Below are positions 9,183 to 17,762 of a stretch of DNA of 64,000 nt, piece after piece. The translations under genes were made by a program, and so were the position numbers. How positions within the stretch are numbered: the first letter of the stretch is position 1; every line of letters starts with the position of its first letter. This stretch comes from Sphingobacterium faecium (GTDB lineage: Bacteria; Bacteroidota; Bacteroidia; Sphingobacteriales; Sphingobacteriaceae), in contig NZ_QBKH01000002.1 of the NCBI RefSeq assembly GCF_003054045.1, positions 833,518-897,517 of the forward strand, given 5' to 3'. A model generated the notes under the pieces. The model did not search any database. It saw only the letters and a list, made by a program, of their open reading frames with translations, and was not told the DNA's origin.

Positions 9183-10304
9183 TTATTTATTATTAAGCTT
9201 ATGATAATCGAAATTTTTTTTGAATGCTTCTAGATAAGCAGTTCCAAATTTCAAGTCTGGTTCCATATGATTACCTTCAGCCCATTCATTCCAAGCATTT
9301 ATAAAAAAAATACGTTCATCTCCGTCAAAATTCTCATCCGTAAAATTAGTAATGTATTTTACCCATTCTCCAAATTTTTCAGGAGTTGATTCATGGAAAA
9401 TAGTTGCATTTTTTTGACGTCTAGCGGAATTATCCCATGCAGGGGTTACACATCGAAATTGTTTATAATGCATGGGTGGTTTTGCTAAAGTATCATCTAC
9501 TAATTGAGAATAACTAAAGACCTTATTTAAAAAATATCCGCTTTTTTTAATACCAGTTTTATGTAAGGTTTTTTTTAAAATATATTTAAATGGAGTATTC
9601 TTTTTCAGTATTTTATCCTTAGCTAAGGAAAAATCAGGTGAGAACTCCATACCTGCATCGAAACCATGATCTTTTGGATTTAGGTTTTTGATGAAATTTT
9701 CCATTCTAATTAGATATAAGCCGTTAAATCCTTGATTTATAGCTTCTTTTTGCCAAAGTGATATAGCATTTTTAATTTGAGGATGTAGTTCGCTTCTATA
9801 TATAATCAATATAGGCTTATTATCGATTTTAATATATCGTTCATCCCTAAAGAATTTCATTAAATAATGTATATGCTCTAGATCGTCCTTATGGTTATAA
9901 TGTTGTTCCATTAAAACTAAGTGCTCAGAACCGTCCCATCTTCTACTCCAATTTTCATTTGCCCAACATAAACAAAATGGCATGTCAATTTTTTTAGAAG
10001 CTAACATCATTTCTAAAGGCTGTTCCATCAATAGTTTCCCATTAAACCAATAATGATAGTAACAAAATCCATGAATGCTATATTCTTTTGCTAGCTCAGT
10101 TTGAGCAATCATGGTCTCCTCTAAGCGAAGATCGTAAAACCCAAGATCACTTGGTAGCTGCGGCTGATAATGGCCTTTGAACTTAGGTTGAGATTTTGTT
10201 ACGTTGGTCCATTCAGTAAACCCCTTGCCCCACCATTTATCATTTTCAGTAAATGGATGAAATTGAGGTAAATAGATAGCAATTGGTTTAATATCTTTTT
10301 TCAT
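9183..10304 (-). CDS. WbsX-like glycosyltransferase (GH99-like domain)
   Basis: A 373-residue member of the WbsX / glycoside-hydrolase-99-like family found in O-antigen and capsule clusters. Signature segments are AIYLPQFHPFTENDKWWGKG, FTEWTNV, GFCYYHYWFNGKLLMEQP, CWANENWSRRWDG and near the end FFINAWNEWAEGNHMEPD. Carboxylates in the ENW and NEWAE motifs probably form the active site. Such proteins are usually annotated as transferases, but the GH99 relationship leaves an endo-glycosidase activity open. It lies downstream of the GT2-GT4 fusion, 32 bases away, in the same direction. Confidence 0.85.
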   Translation of the reverse strand: MKKDIKPIAIYLPQFHPFTENDKWWGKGFTEWTNVTKSQPKFKGHYQPQLPSDLGFYDLRLEETMIAQTELAKEYSIHGFCYYHYWFNGKLLMEQPLEMMLASKKIDMPFCLCWANENWSRRWDGSEHLVLMEQHYNHKDDLEHIHYLMKFFRDERYIKIDNKPILIIYRSELHPQIKNAISLWQKEAINQGFNGLYLIRMENFIKNLNPKDHGFDAGMEFSPDFSLAKDKILKKNTPFKYILKKTLHKTGIKKSGYFLNKVFSYSQLVDDTLAKPPMHYKQFRCVTPAWDNSARRQKNATIFHESTPEKFGEWVKYITNFTDENFDGDERIFFINAWNEWAEGNHMEPDLKFGTAYLEAFKKNFDYHKLNNK

Positions 10305-10336
10305 TAGATTCTATGTAATTAATACTCTTTTTTAAC

Positions 10337-12391
10337 TTATATAATTGTTGAAGAAAATTTTTCTTTAGCTCTTATCTCAATTTCCTTTATTTTTATACTA
10401 AGAGCATCTGTGGAAAAAGGTATTAAGCTATTTTCAGAATTATTTTGTAATTTTTGCCATAACATTTTGTTTGTATAAAGTTGAAGAATCTTCTCTGCAA
10501 AATCTATTTCAGATTCTGCTAATAAAACATTCTCATTGTCAATAAGATTCATTCCTTCTGCGCCTATTTTACTTGTTACTACAGGCAGATGATATTCAAA
10601 GGCTTGTCCAATTTTTCCTTTAACGCCGGCACCATATCTAAGTGGAGCAATCATCAGTTTGTTAGTTAAGAAGAAAGAGGTTATATCCTTTACATGGCCG
10701 TGGAAGATTATTTTAGGATGTGATCTATTTATTTTAAGATTAACATCCCCAATAATATTAAGTTCAATTTCAGGATGCGACTCCCAAATAATGGGCATAA
10801 TATCGTCTGCCATAAACTGTACTGCATCAACGTTTGGTTGATGCATAGATCCAATGAATAATATATTTAGCCTTTGTTCGAAGCTAGTTGTGTTTTCTAA
10901 TTTGATTTTAGAATAATGAACATTAGAAATAACAATTATTTTTTCTTTTTCACAAAAATTTTCCATGTATGTAGCCTCATCTTGAGAAATAGCTATAACA
11001 ATATCAGCTTTTATGGATGCCGTTGTCTCGTATTTTAGATCTTTGAAGTAATTCTTTTTTAGTTTTCGATTTGTTGGATCACTTTCAAGTGCACGTTTTA
11101 TTCTAAGATGATGTATATCTACCATATCATATACTAGTAATGTATTCTTAAAGTATCTATTAGCATATTTGTGGTGTTTTATAAAAACTTTTGCTGTATA
11201 AAACCAACAAATAGATTTATCGTTTTTGATTTTTTTATAAAACGAACTTAAATCATCTGCATGTAAATACCTATAAAAGGTATTTACACCCAATCTTTGA
11301 AAATAATATAAATAATTATTGTCTATTTTATTTTTTTTGGCGATTAAGGTTATATGGTAACCTAAATTTTTAAATGTTGTGATAATTTCGGTTAATCTTA
11401 AATCACCTGAGTTATTATCATATTCTGGTATTCGATGGTAGAAAAAAACAATGCTTTTATCATCGTAAATTTCAATTTTTCTATTGTTAATATTTGTGGC
11501 CTTAATATTAATAATCTCTTTAGCCCATTTCTTTTTAAAAAGATCTAAGTTTTTTTTGAAAATTATTTTTTTATTTATTTTTTCATTTTTCTTTTTAGAA
11601 TTGTATGAAATTCCATTGAAATGAATAATTTGAGAAAAGGGTGTATAATAGATGTTCTTTTTTTGTATATATTTAAGTGTGAAACATAGATCTGTTTCCT
11701 CAAAGTAAGCCGGTGAAAACTGCTCATCAAATAAATTTAATTGATTATCATCTGTATATTTTCTAAATAATAAGCTGCATCCTGAACAATAATCCACTTT
11801 GTATATATAATTGACTTCAGGATAATAATGTTCATCTGACCTTATAGGACTTATGTTGCAATCTTTCATCAACATACAGCCTGCTTCTTGAAGACTTCCA
11901 TCAGCATTTAGTAATTTAGAACCTACAGCACCCACATTGGCAAATGTTTTAAAGACTTTATATAATTCATCCAAAAATCCTTTTTTAACAACTGTATCGT
12001 TGTTAAGAAGATATATGAAGCTTCCTTTTGCGAAATTTATTGCTTTATTAACACTTTTTAAAAAACCTAAGTTTTCTTCATTATTTATTATTTGAATATT
12101 TTCAATTAATTCAAAATCGAAATCTTCTTTACTGTTATCATTAACTAAAATAATCTCAAAACTAATTTCTGGGATATGTTCAGCAATTGATTTTAGACAT
12201 GCCCAAGTATATGATTCCTGATTATAGAAAGGGATTATTATTGAAACTACCGGTTTTTCTACATTTGGAAAATGTAATTTATTACGATTTATTTTTAATG
12301 GTAAGTCGGTTTTAATCCTTAATTTCCGGTGTAATTTTTTGATTAAGAGTATGTTTTTAAATAAATGTTTAAAGGTTCTTCGTATTCCCAT
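10337..12391 (-). CDS. Two-domain glycosyltransferase (GT2 + GT4 fusion)
   Basis: A 684-residue protein with two transferase domains. Residues about 45-290 form a GT-A/GT2 domain (VVSIIIPFYNQESYTWACL, ILVNDNSKED, NNDTVVKKGF, and PAYFEETDLCF as the ED-type catalytic motif). Residues about 310-670 form a GT-B/GT4-like domain (IVFFYHRIPEYDNNSGDLRL, NILFIGSMHQPNVDAV, IAPLRYGAGVKGKIGQAFEY). The order is typical of rhamnan/O-chain assembly proteins that add two sugars in series. DNA here is very AT-rich compared with the nuo region, consistent with lateral acquisition of this part of the island. Confidence 0.85.
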   Translation of the reverse strand: MGIRRTFKHLFKNILLIKKLHRKLRIKTDLPLKINRNKLHFPNVEKPVVSIIIPFYNQESYTWACLKSIAEHIPEISFEIILVNDNSKEDFDFELIENIQIINNEENLGFLKSVNKAINFAKGSFIYLLNNDTVVKKGFLDELYKVFKTFANVGAVGSKLLNADGSLQEAGCMLMKDCNISPIRSDEHYYPEVNYIYKVDYCSGCSLLFRKYTDDNQLNLFDEQFSPAYFEETDLCFTLKYIQKKNIYYTPFSQIIHFNGISYNSKKKNEKINKKIIFKKNLDLFKKKWAKEIINIKATNINNRKIEIYDDKSIVFFYHRIPEYDNNSGDLRLTEIITTFKNLGYHITLIAKKNKIDNNYLYYFQRLGVNTFYRYLHADDLSSFYKKIKNDKSICWFYTAKVFIKHHKYANRYFKNTLLVYDMVDIHHLRIKRALESDPTNRKLKKNYFKDLKYETTASIKADIVIAISQDEATYMENFCEKEKIIVISNVHYSKIKLENTTSFEQRLNILFIGSMHQPNVDAVQFMADDIMPIIWESHPEIELNIIGDVNLKINRSHPKIIFHGHVKDITSFFLTNKLMIAPLRYGAGVKGKIGQAFEYHLPVVTSKIGAEGMNLIDNENVLLAESEIDFAEKILQLYTNKMLWQKLQNNSENSLIPFSTDALSIKIKEIEIRAKEKFSSTII

Positions 12392-12527
12392 TTATAATAT
12401 TATTTATTTTTTAAAAACGATTAGTGAGTTTGCATTTATACCTTATTTAAAGTACTTAATTTGCAGGTTGATATATTCATAGAAAAATTACTCCGCTAAA
12501 TTAACATATTGTTTCAATGTAAATTCT

Positions 12528-13520
12528 TTACTTTCCTTTATAAGATTTTAAATTAAAAACAGTTTCCACCCACCTATCCAACGTATATTTTTCAAATATA
12601 TCAGTGGGAAGTCTTTTATAAGGGCTTTCAAAAAATGAAGCAGTTAGATTACTTAGATTTTTATCAAGATATAAAATATTCTGTGGATCATAAAAATCAT
12701 ACTCTATGATACTTGGATTATCTGTAATAATCTTTTTTTCCAGTGCTATAGCCTCAAATACTCTAAAGCTTAATCCTTCTTGACCCTCTCGAATCAGGTC
12801 TAAGGTGACGTTACTTTTTTCATATTCCTTCAAAACTTCGTCAATGCCAATGGGTTTTTTGAGTAAATGAACATATTTAAAGTTTAGATTGCGTGTTATG
12901 AAGCGATTTAATTTCTCTTTCCACACTTGTTTACCAACGATAACAATCTTATACTTGATATGTAGTTGAGCTAGTTTTGACACAATTTTTCGAAGTGTCT
13001 TGATTCTTTTTTTATCAAAAGAAGTGATATAAAAAAGATCTTGCTGATTTTTCTGAGATGATTTAGGCTTATCGGAAAGATAATTATAATTTGTTATTTT
13101 TTCAAAACCGTGTTCCAAAACGTCTTTATCCTCAAAAGAATAAACCTGATCAAATAAGTCTAATTTATTTTCTACTGGATAACGACCAAGATTATCATAT
13201 AAATAGGTGATAAGATGCTTGGTATAAGACTTTATTTTTGATATAGTCTTGTAATCTAAAGTATGAGGATTTAAAACAAGTATTTGATCTTGGAGTCCAA
13301 TTTTACTCAAGTATTCAAGTACATATTGTTGGCGCTTAACATGTTTAATATTTCTATTCAAAAAAATCTTACTTGCCGCGTTGTATATTTTTTCTCCAAA
13401 ATTTTTGTAACGATAAGTACCCATATTGATATGAGTGGCTTCAACACCTTTTTCTTGCAAATTTTTTGCAATATGACAATCGTAATTCCAATAGTCAAAG
13501 CTTATAATGGAGATTTTCAT
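12528..13520 (-). CDS. CgeB-like glycosyltransferase (GT-B type)
   Basis: About 330 residues. The N-terminus MKISIISFDYWNYDCHI and the C-terminal SNVTLDLIREGQEGLSFRVF-type segment, with FEAIALEKKIITDNP after it, match CgeB/GT4-like transferases in which a Glu near the end contacts the sugar nucleotide. The frame extends 24 codons upstream inside the previous gene, but the ATG at 13520 overlaps that gene's TGA stop by the ATGA pattern and gives the natural N-terminus, so I take it as the start. Translational coupling with the WaaE-like gene is likely. Donor sugar unknown. Confidence 0.78.
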   Translation of the reverse strand: MKISIISFDYWNYDCHIAKNLQEKGVEATHINMGTYRYKNFGEKIYNAASKIFLNRNIKHVKRQQYVLEYLSKIGLQDQILVLNPHTLDYKTISKIKSYTKHLITYLYDNLGRYPVENKLDLFDQVYSFEDKDVLEHGFEKITNYNYLSDKPKSSQKNQQDLFYITSFDKKRIKTLRKIVSKLAQLHIKYKIVIVGKQVWKEKLNRFITRNLNFKYVHLLKKPIGIDEVLKEYEKSNVTLDLIREGQEGLSFRVFEAIALEKKIITDNPSIIEYDFYDPQNILYLDKNLSNLTASFFESPYKRLPTDIFEKYTLDRWVETVFNLKSYKGK

Positions 13521-14287
13521 ATTTGTTTTTTTCGCTTCAAAGATAGGTAAGTATGGTGCACACTTAAACTTTGCAAGTATGAAATTTCCCATCCTTCTTT
13601 CCCGTCTAATATACCCAATTTAATAATGTATGCTTTGAAAAATTTAAAGCTTGTTTTAGCGATATGAGTCACTAAATTATACTTCTTGTGAGATAACTGT
13701 AATTCTTGTCCTTTGAGTATGCCATAATGAATCATTTTATTTTTGTATGACTGATAATCAGAAAAAGAATAATGTAAAATCTTATGTTTTAAAATTCCAA
13801 TAGTACCATTCACATCTAAAGTTTCATGTACTTTTTTTAATTCACGATATTTTGCTTTAGATTTTCTAAATAGCCTAAAGTTTTTGTCATTCTGTGTACC
13901 AGAAAATCTTATTTTTTTGTTGCAAAAGAAAAAGGTTCTATAAACATAATATGCATCATGGGCGGTAGAATCATTGATGATATTTTGAATTTCCTTTTGA
14001 AGTGGTACGGTTAATCTTTCATCAGCATCTAAAAAGAGTATCCAATCATTAGTGGCATAAGAAATAGCTAAATTCCTTTGCTTTGTAAAATCTTCAAACT
14101 TGTGTTGGTAAACACGAACTTTTGGATTTTTCTTGGCAAGAGTAACCGTTTGATCATCACTGAATGAATCTACTATAATGATTTCATTCGCAAAGTCAAG
14201 GCATTTTATGACATCTAAGATGTTTTTCTCCTCATTATATGTAATCACTAATGCACTTAATTTCTGATTCACTTTAACTGATTTCAA
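13517..14287 (-). CDS. WaaE/KdtX-like glycosyltransferase family 2 (LPS core type)
   Basis: About 256 residues. LSALVITYNEEKNILDVI, IIIVDSFSDDQTV, FTKQRNLAI and ILFLDADERL (DxD motif) are typical of the WaaE/KdtX branch of GT2, whose known members glucosylate the inner core of lipopolysaccharide. No ATG is available near the N-terminus: the frame starts at a TTG (14287) or GTG (14272). The TTG overlaps the TGA of an upstream remnant frame (14284-14286), which resembles an old coupled junction. It overlaps the downstream CgeB-like gene by ATGA. Confidence 0.83.
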   Translation of the reverse strand: MKSVKVNQKLSALVITYNEEKNILDVIKCLDFANEIIIVDSFSDDQTVTLAKKNPKVRVYQHKFEDFTKQRNLAISYATNDWILFLDADERLTVPLQKEIQNIINDSTAHDAYYVYRTFFFCNKKIRFSGTQNDKNFRLFRKSKAKYRELKKVHETLDVNGTIGILKHKILHYSFSDYQSYKNKMIHYGILKGQELQLSHKKYNLVTHIAKTSFKFFKAYIIKLGILDGKEGWEISYLQSLSVHHTYLSLKRKKQI

Positions 14288-14480
14288 ATTATAAAATATG
14301 ATAAATTTACTTTCAAACCCTTAGTATAAATATTAATTAACTTATGAATATCAAAAGTATTGCCACAATATGTTGGAGATGCACCGATTTTAAAAATAGG
14401 GTAATCATTTTATTCATAGATTATTAACTCATATTTATCTTGAGTCTGTTGTACAACCTCTTTTATATAACGAGAATTGT
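14284..14480 (-). pseudogene. C-terminal remnant of a lost gene, one in-frame stop
   Basis: Reading leftward, one frame encodes KQDNSRYIKEVVQQTQDKY, then ELIIYE, a TAA stop, and in the same frame NDYPIFKIGASPTYCGNTF followed by DIHKLINIYTKGLKV and a final TGA at 14286-14284. The composition is protein-like, unlike the surrounding spacer, and the final TGA overlaps the TTG start of the next transferase. I interpret it as the tail of a decayed gene of this operon. I do not recognise the family, and the upstream part is gone or scrambled. Confidence 0.4.
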
Positions 14481-14789
14481 CTTGTTTATGTTACAATAAT
14501 AATGTTAATTAATGTAAATATTACTCTTGACTGGATGTTTTTATTCTGTCATCTACATTATATATTCATATAAAATCATTAAAAAATGAGATACTTAGGT
14601 TTTTAGGCAAGGAAAAATATTAATAACCAAAATTTTAAAATGAATAATAACCGAACTAAACAAAATTGTAGGACAGCGCTCTAATAAGAACTTTAGAAAT
14701 ATACAAGAATATCTATGAGAGATTACTGGAAGAGGAGATTTATTTATCGCCTCTAAACAAAAGTTTGTTTGTCAGAAAAGTTAATGTGA
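14481..14789. other. Intergenic region, nothing recognised
   Basis: AT-rich sequence between the decayed remnant and the GT4 gene. Short protein-like stretches occur in the leftward direction but are interrupted by stops every 10-20 codons. No RNA gene or terminator hairpin is evident. Confidence 0.4.
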
Positions 14790-15920
14790 TCAATTCGATG
14801 ACTCACCATGCATTTCAAGATAAAGATTCATCCATTGATTTGCTAAGGTATCATCATTGAATTGTTGAGCATATTCCAATCCTTTTTTACTCATTTCTTT
14901 TTGTAGAACAGACGAATTTAAGATCGTATCAATAGCATCACTCAGTTGATCAATATCCTGAGGGTTGACATAATAAGAGGATGGGCCTCCAGCTTCTGGG
15001 AATACACCTGAATCTGTTGTAATCACGGGAGTTCCACTATACAATGCTTCGATAATTGGAATCCCAAAACCTTCAAATATGGAAGGGTAAACAAATATTT
15101 TTGCAATACTATAGAGTACTGATAATTCCTGCATAGATAAACCATGTAAAAAGATGACACGATTTTGCATGCCGTTGAGGGCTACAAATTCATGTATTTC
15201 TTTTGTATATGCCGTAGGTTTACCGACAATTACTAAAGGTATATCTTTATCTACAATTGCTTTAACAATGGATAGTGCATTTTTTCGAGATTCAATCGTT
15301 CCCACATTCAAGATAAAATCTCTTGGCAGGCCAAGCTTACTTATTAAGTTATTTTTTTCTTCGTCTGTTTTAATGGACTTAAATGATTCATGACAACCTT
15401 GATAGATGACCTTAACCTTGTTTTCAGAAATGTGAAAAAATTCACAGATATCTCGCTTGGTCTGTTCGCTGATTGCAACGATTTGATCTGCATGGTCACA
15501 TGCATATTTGAACTTTTTGTAATAAACCGTACGGTCTATCTTTTTATACAACTCGGGATAACGGATGAAAATTAAGTCATGTATGGTCACCACGGATTTA
15601 ATTGAAGTTTCTTGTAATCCAACAGGAATTTCTCCAGATAAACCATGAAATATATCAATCTTGTCCCTTTTAAGATCTTCAACAATACGATTCCCTCGCC
15701 AATAACTTTTGAAAGTTCTGTTAAGAAAACCAGAAGCTTGTCTTACCATCTGATTTGGAACAAGTTTATCATATTCTTGTTTTCCAAGCTGTGGGGTATA
15801 TAATAAATAGGTCTCTTGAGGAAAATATGTACGTAAAATGCGAATCAAATCACGACTATAGTTTCCTAAGCCCGTTTGATTATTAAAAAAACGTTTTGCA
15901 TCAAATCCTACTTTAAACAT
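14790..15920 (-). CDS. Glycosyltransferase family 4 (mannosyltransferase-like)
   Basis: A 376-residue GT-B transferase. MFKVGFDAKRFFNNQTGLGN gives the Gly-rich acceptor loop, SVVTIHDLIFIRYPELY the HDL motif, and YPSIFEGFGIPIIEAL the EX7E retaining motif near residue 280, with TTDSGVFPEAGG after it. Relatives build mannose- or rhamnose-containing LPS and exopolysaccharide. Base composition is closer to the housekeeping genes than the transferases to its left. It follows the heptosyltransferase gene by about 45 bases. Confidence 0.87.
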   Translation of the reverse strand: MFKVGFDAKRFFNNQTGLGNYSRDLIRILRTYFPQETYLLYTPQLGKQEYDKLVPNQMVRQASGFLNRTFKSYWRGNRIVEDLKRDKIDIFHGLSGEIPVGLQETSIKSVVTIHDLIFIRYPELYKKIDRTVYYKKFKYACDHADQIVAISEQTKRDICEFFHISENKVKVIYQGCHESFKSIKTDEEKNNLISKLGLPRDFILNVGTIESRKNALSIVKAIVDKDIPLVIVGKPTAYTKEIHEFVALNGMQNRVIFLHGLSMQELSVLYSIAKIFVYPSIFEGFGIPIIEALYSGTPVITTDSGVFPEAGGPSSYYVNPQDIDQLSDAIDTILNSSVLQKEMSKKGLEYAQQFNDDTLANQWMNLYLEMHGESSN

Positions 15921-15964
15921 TTCACTAAATTGTTTATTATGATATAACCTTTGACTCCCTTTAT

Positions 15965-16990
15965 CTAGATAATTTGATTGATACTAGTAATAACCATTTC
16001 GGATGAGACCAAGTCGATCGCTTCAGTTCCATCACATGAGCAGGATTTATTTCCATAAACAGAATTGGGCCTATTTGGATGTTCAACTTGTATGCAATCT
16101 GATAGCGTTTGCCCATATCCTAGAAATCCAGCAAAAGGATGAGTTGCCCCCCATATTGATAAGCAACGTACGCCCATTAAAGAGGCCATATGCATTCCGG
16201 ACGAATCCATGCTGATCATTAAATCTAAATTAGAGATAATGGATAATTCTTCCTTGAGTTTGAAGCGACCGATCGTACTATGCACATTGGGATATAATAC
16301 CTGCCATTTTTCTGCTTGTGTCTGCTCAGTTTTACCTCCTCCAAATACATACACATCCACATTATTGTGCGATAAGTAACGAATTACCTCTTGCATTTTT
16401 GCTAAAGGGAAAACTTTATAGGGGTGTTGTGCAAATGGAGCGATCCCAATTTTTTTACTCTGATCGTTAGCAAACAGAGCATGTGCTAGATTGGGTAATG
16501 GCAATTGATTTGGTATTAATTTATTTTGAAGTACAAATTGAAAACCCAATTGCCGAAATACATCCGCATAGCGTTCAACAGTGGGCTTCAAAGGTTTCAG
16601 AATCTTGTTCGGAAAGCGAGTCAATTCCTTTTTCTCTTTACGCCCTTTATCCAATTGCTTTACCTGTAAGCCAGAGAACTTTAAAAGCGTGGACAAAATT
16701 CTGGACCTTAAATTAAAATGTAGATCTGCAACAGCATCAGCATCTTCCAATGCTAATTCTTTCTTCAGGGCTATAATCCCTTTTAATCCCTTATGTTTTT
16801 CCTTGGGATAAAAACTATGAAATTTGATATTGGGTATTCCTTCAAAAAAGGCTTGAAAAAGCGGACGACTGACCATAATGATGGAGACTGTTGGATATTG
16901 CTTTGCAAATTCTTTCAACACAGAAGCAACCATGGCAACATCTCCCATGGCAGAAAAGCGTGTAACAATTATTTTTGAAGGTAAAGCCAT
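15965..16990 (-). CDS. Glycosyltransferase family 9 (heptosyltransferase-like)
   Basis: A 341-residue GT-B protein starting IIVTRFSAMGDVAMVASVL, the RFSxxGDV signature of heptosyltransferases that transfer heptose from ADP-heptose to the LPS inner core. The C-terminal half has KIGIAPFAQHPYKVFPLAKM and LMISMDSSGMHMASLMG, the nucleotide-binding region with its conserved DSG/H. Its start codon overlaps the stop of the DUF4254 gene (TAATG), so the two are translationally coupled, an arrangement I recognise from other Bacteroidota. Confidence 0.88.
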   Translation of the reverse strand: MALPSKIIVTRFSAMGDVAMVASVLKEFAKQYPTVSIIMVSRPLFQAFFEGIPNIKFHSFYPKEKHKGLKGIIALKKELALEDADAVADLHFNLRSRILSTLLKFSGLQVKQLDKGRKEKKELTRFPNKILKPLKPTVERYADVFRQLGFQFVLQNKLIPNQLPLPNLAHALFANDQSKKIGIAPFAQHPYKVFPLAKMQEVIRYLSHNNVDVYVFGGGKTEQTQAEKWQVLYPNVHSTIGRFKLKEELSIISNLDLMISMDSSGMHMASLMGVRCLSIWGATHPFAGFLGYGQTLSDCIQVEHPNRPNSVYGNKSCSCDGTEAIDLVSSEMVITSINQII

Positions 16991-17595
16991 TATTTAGCTG
17001 CCTGATATAATATCGGATTTAAACTCGGGTCATTATACATTTTCATCTGTTTGTAGACCTTCATATATTTTTTTCCTGCTTGAATATCCGAAAGCAATTC
17101 ATCAATACTTTGTGACAAATCAATGCGTTGTTCCAATAATACATTCAGTTTAATTTGACATGCATCGATATGACTTTGTTCAACATCTTGACGTAATGTT
17201 TCTTGCTCCATATGGTAGATTTTCAATGCAAGTATCGACAAGCGGTCTATGGCCCAAGCTGGACTTTCCGTGTTGATTTTAGCATCTTCGTTTGGAGTAA
17301 TATGTTGAAACTTTAAGAGATAATAACTATCTATATATTCTACTGTATCTGTGCGGTGTTGATTCGACTCATCAATTCTTCTTTTCCAGTATAAACCCTC
17401 TTTAGGATCTATTTCTGGATTTCTGACTACATCTTCCATATGCCATTGCACCGTATCAATCCAACATTTCATGAAGAGTAAATGTTCTAATGACGACGAT
17501 TCAAACGGATTCTGAATGATTTGATCAATTTCGTTTTCAACGTGATAATCTGCGATTGCACGTTGAAAAATAGTGTTAGCTAATGCACTTATCAT
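16990..17595 (-). CDS. DUF4254 protein
   Basis: A 201-residue, largely helical, charged protein with no signal peptide. Segments such as ERAIADYH-like (here QRAIADYHVENEID), FMKCWIDTVQWHMEDVVRNP and RRIDESNQHRTDTVEYID match DUF4254, a Bacteroidota family of unknown function that sits beside heptosyltransferase genes. It is the first gene of the LPS operon, coupled by a TAATG overlap to the GT9 gene. A role in LPS core assembly is inferred from this linkage only. Confidence 0.8.
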   Translation of the reverse strand: MISALANTIFQRAIADYHVENEIDQIIQNPFESSSLEHLLFMKCWIDTVQWHMEDVVRNPEIDPKEGLYWKRRIDESNQHRTDTVEYIDSYYLLKFQHITPNEDAKINTESPAWAIDRLSILALKIYHMEQETLRQDVEQSHIDACQIKLNVLLEQRIDLSQSIDELLSDIQAGKKYMKVYKQMKMYNDPSLNPILYQAAK

Positions 17596-17762
17596 ACTAC
17601 AAACTTAGATAAATTTGTTTTATTTACAATCTTAATTGCGTCATATATAAAAACAAATTTATTCATTAGAATCTCTGTTCATAACTACTGATGATTGTTT
17701 TGCTCTCCCCTGTCATCTAGAATTATAGTGTCAAGGATATCATGATAAATGAAAGAGCGAAC

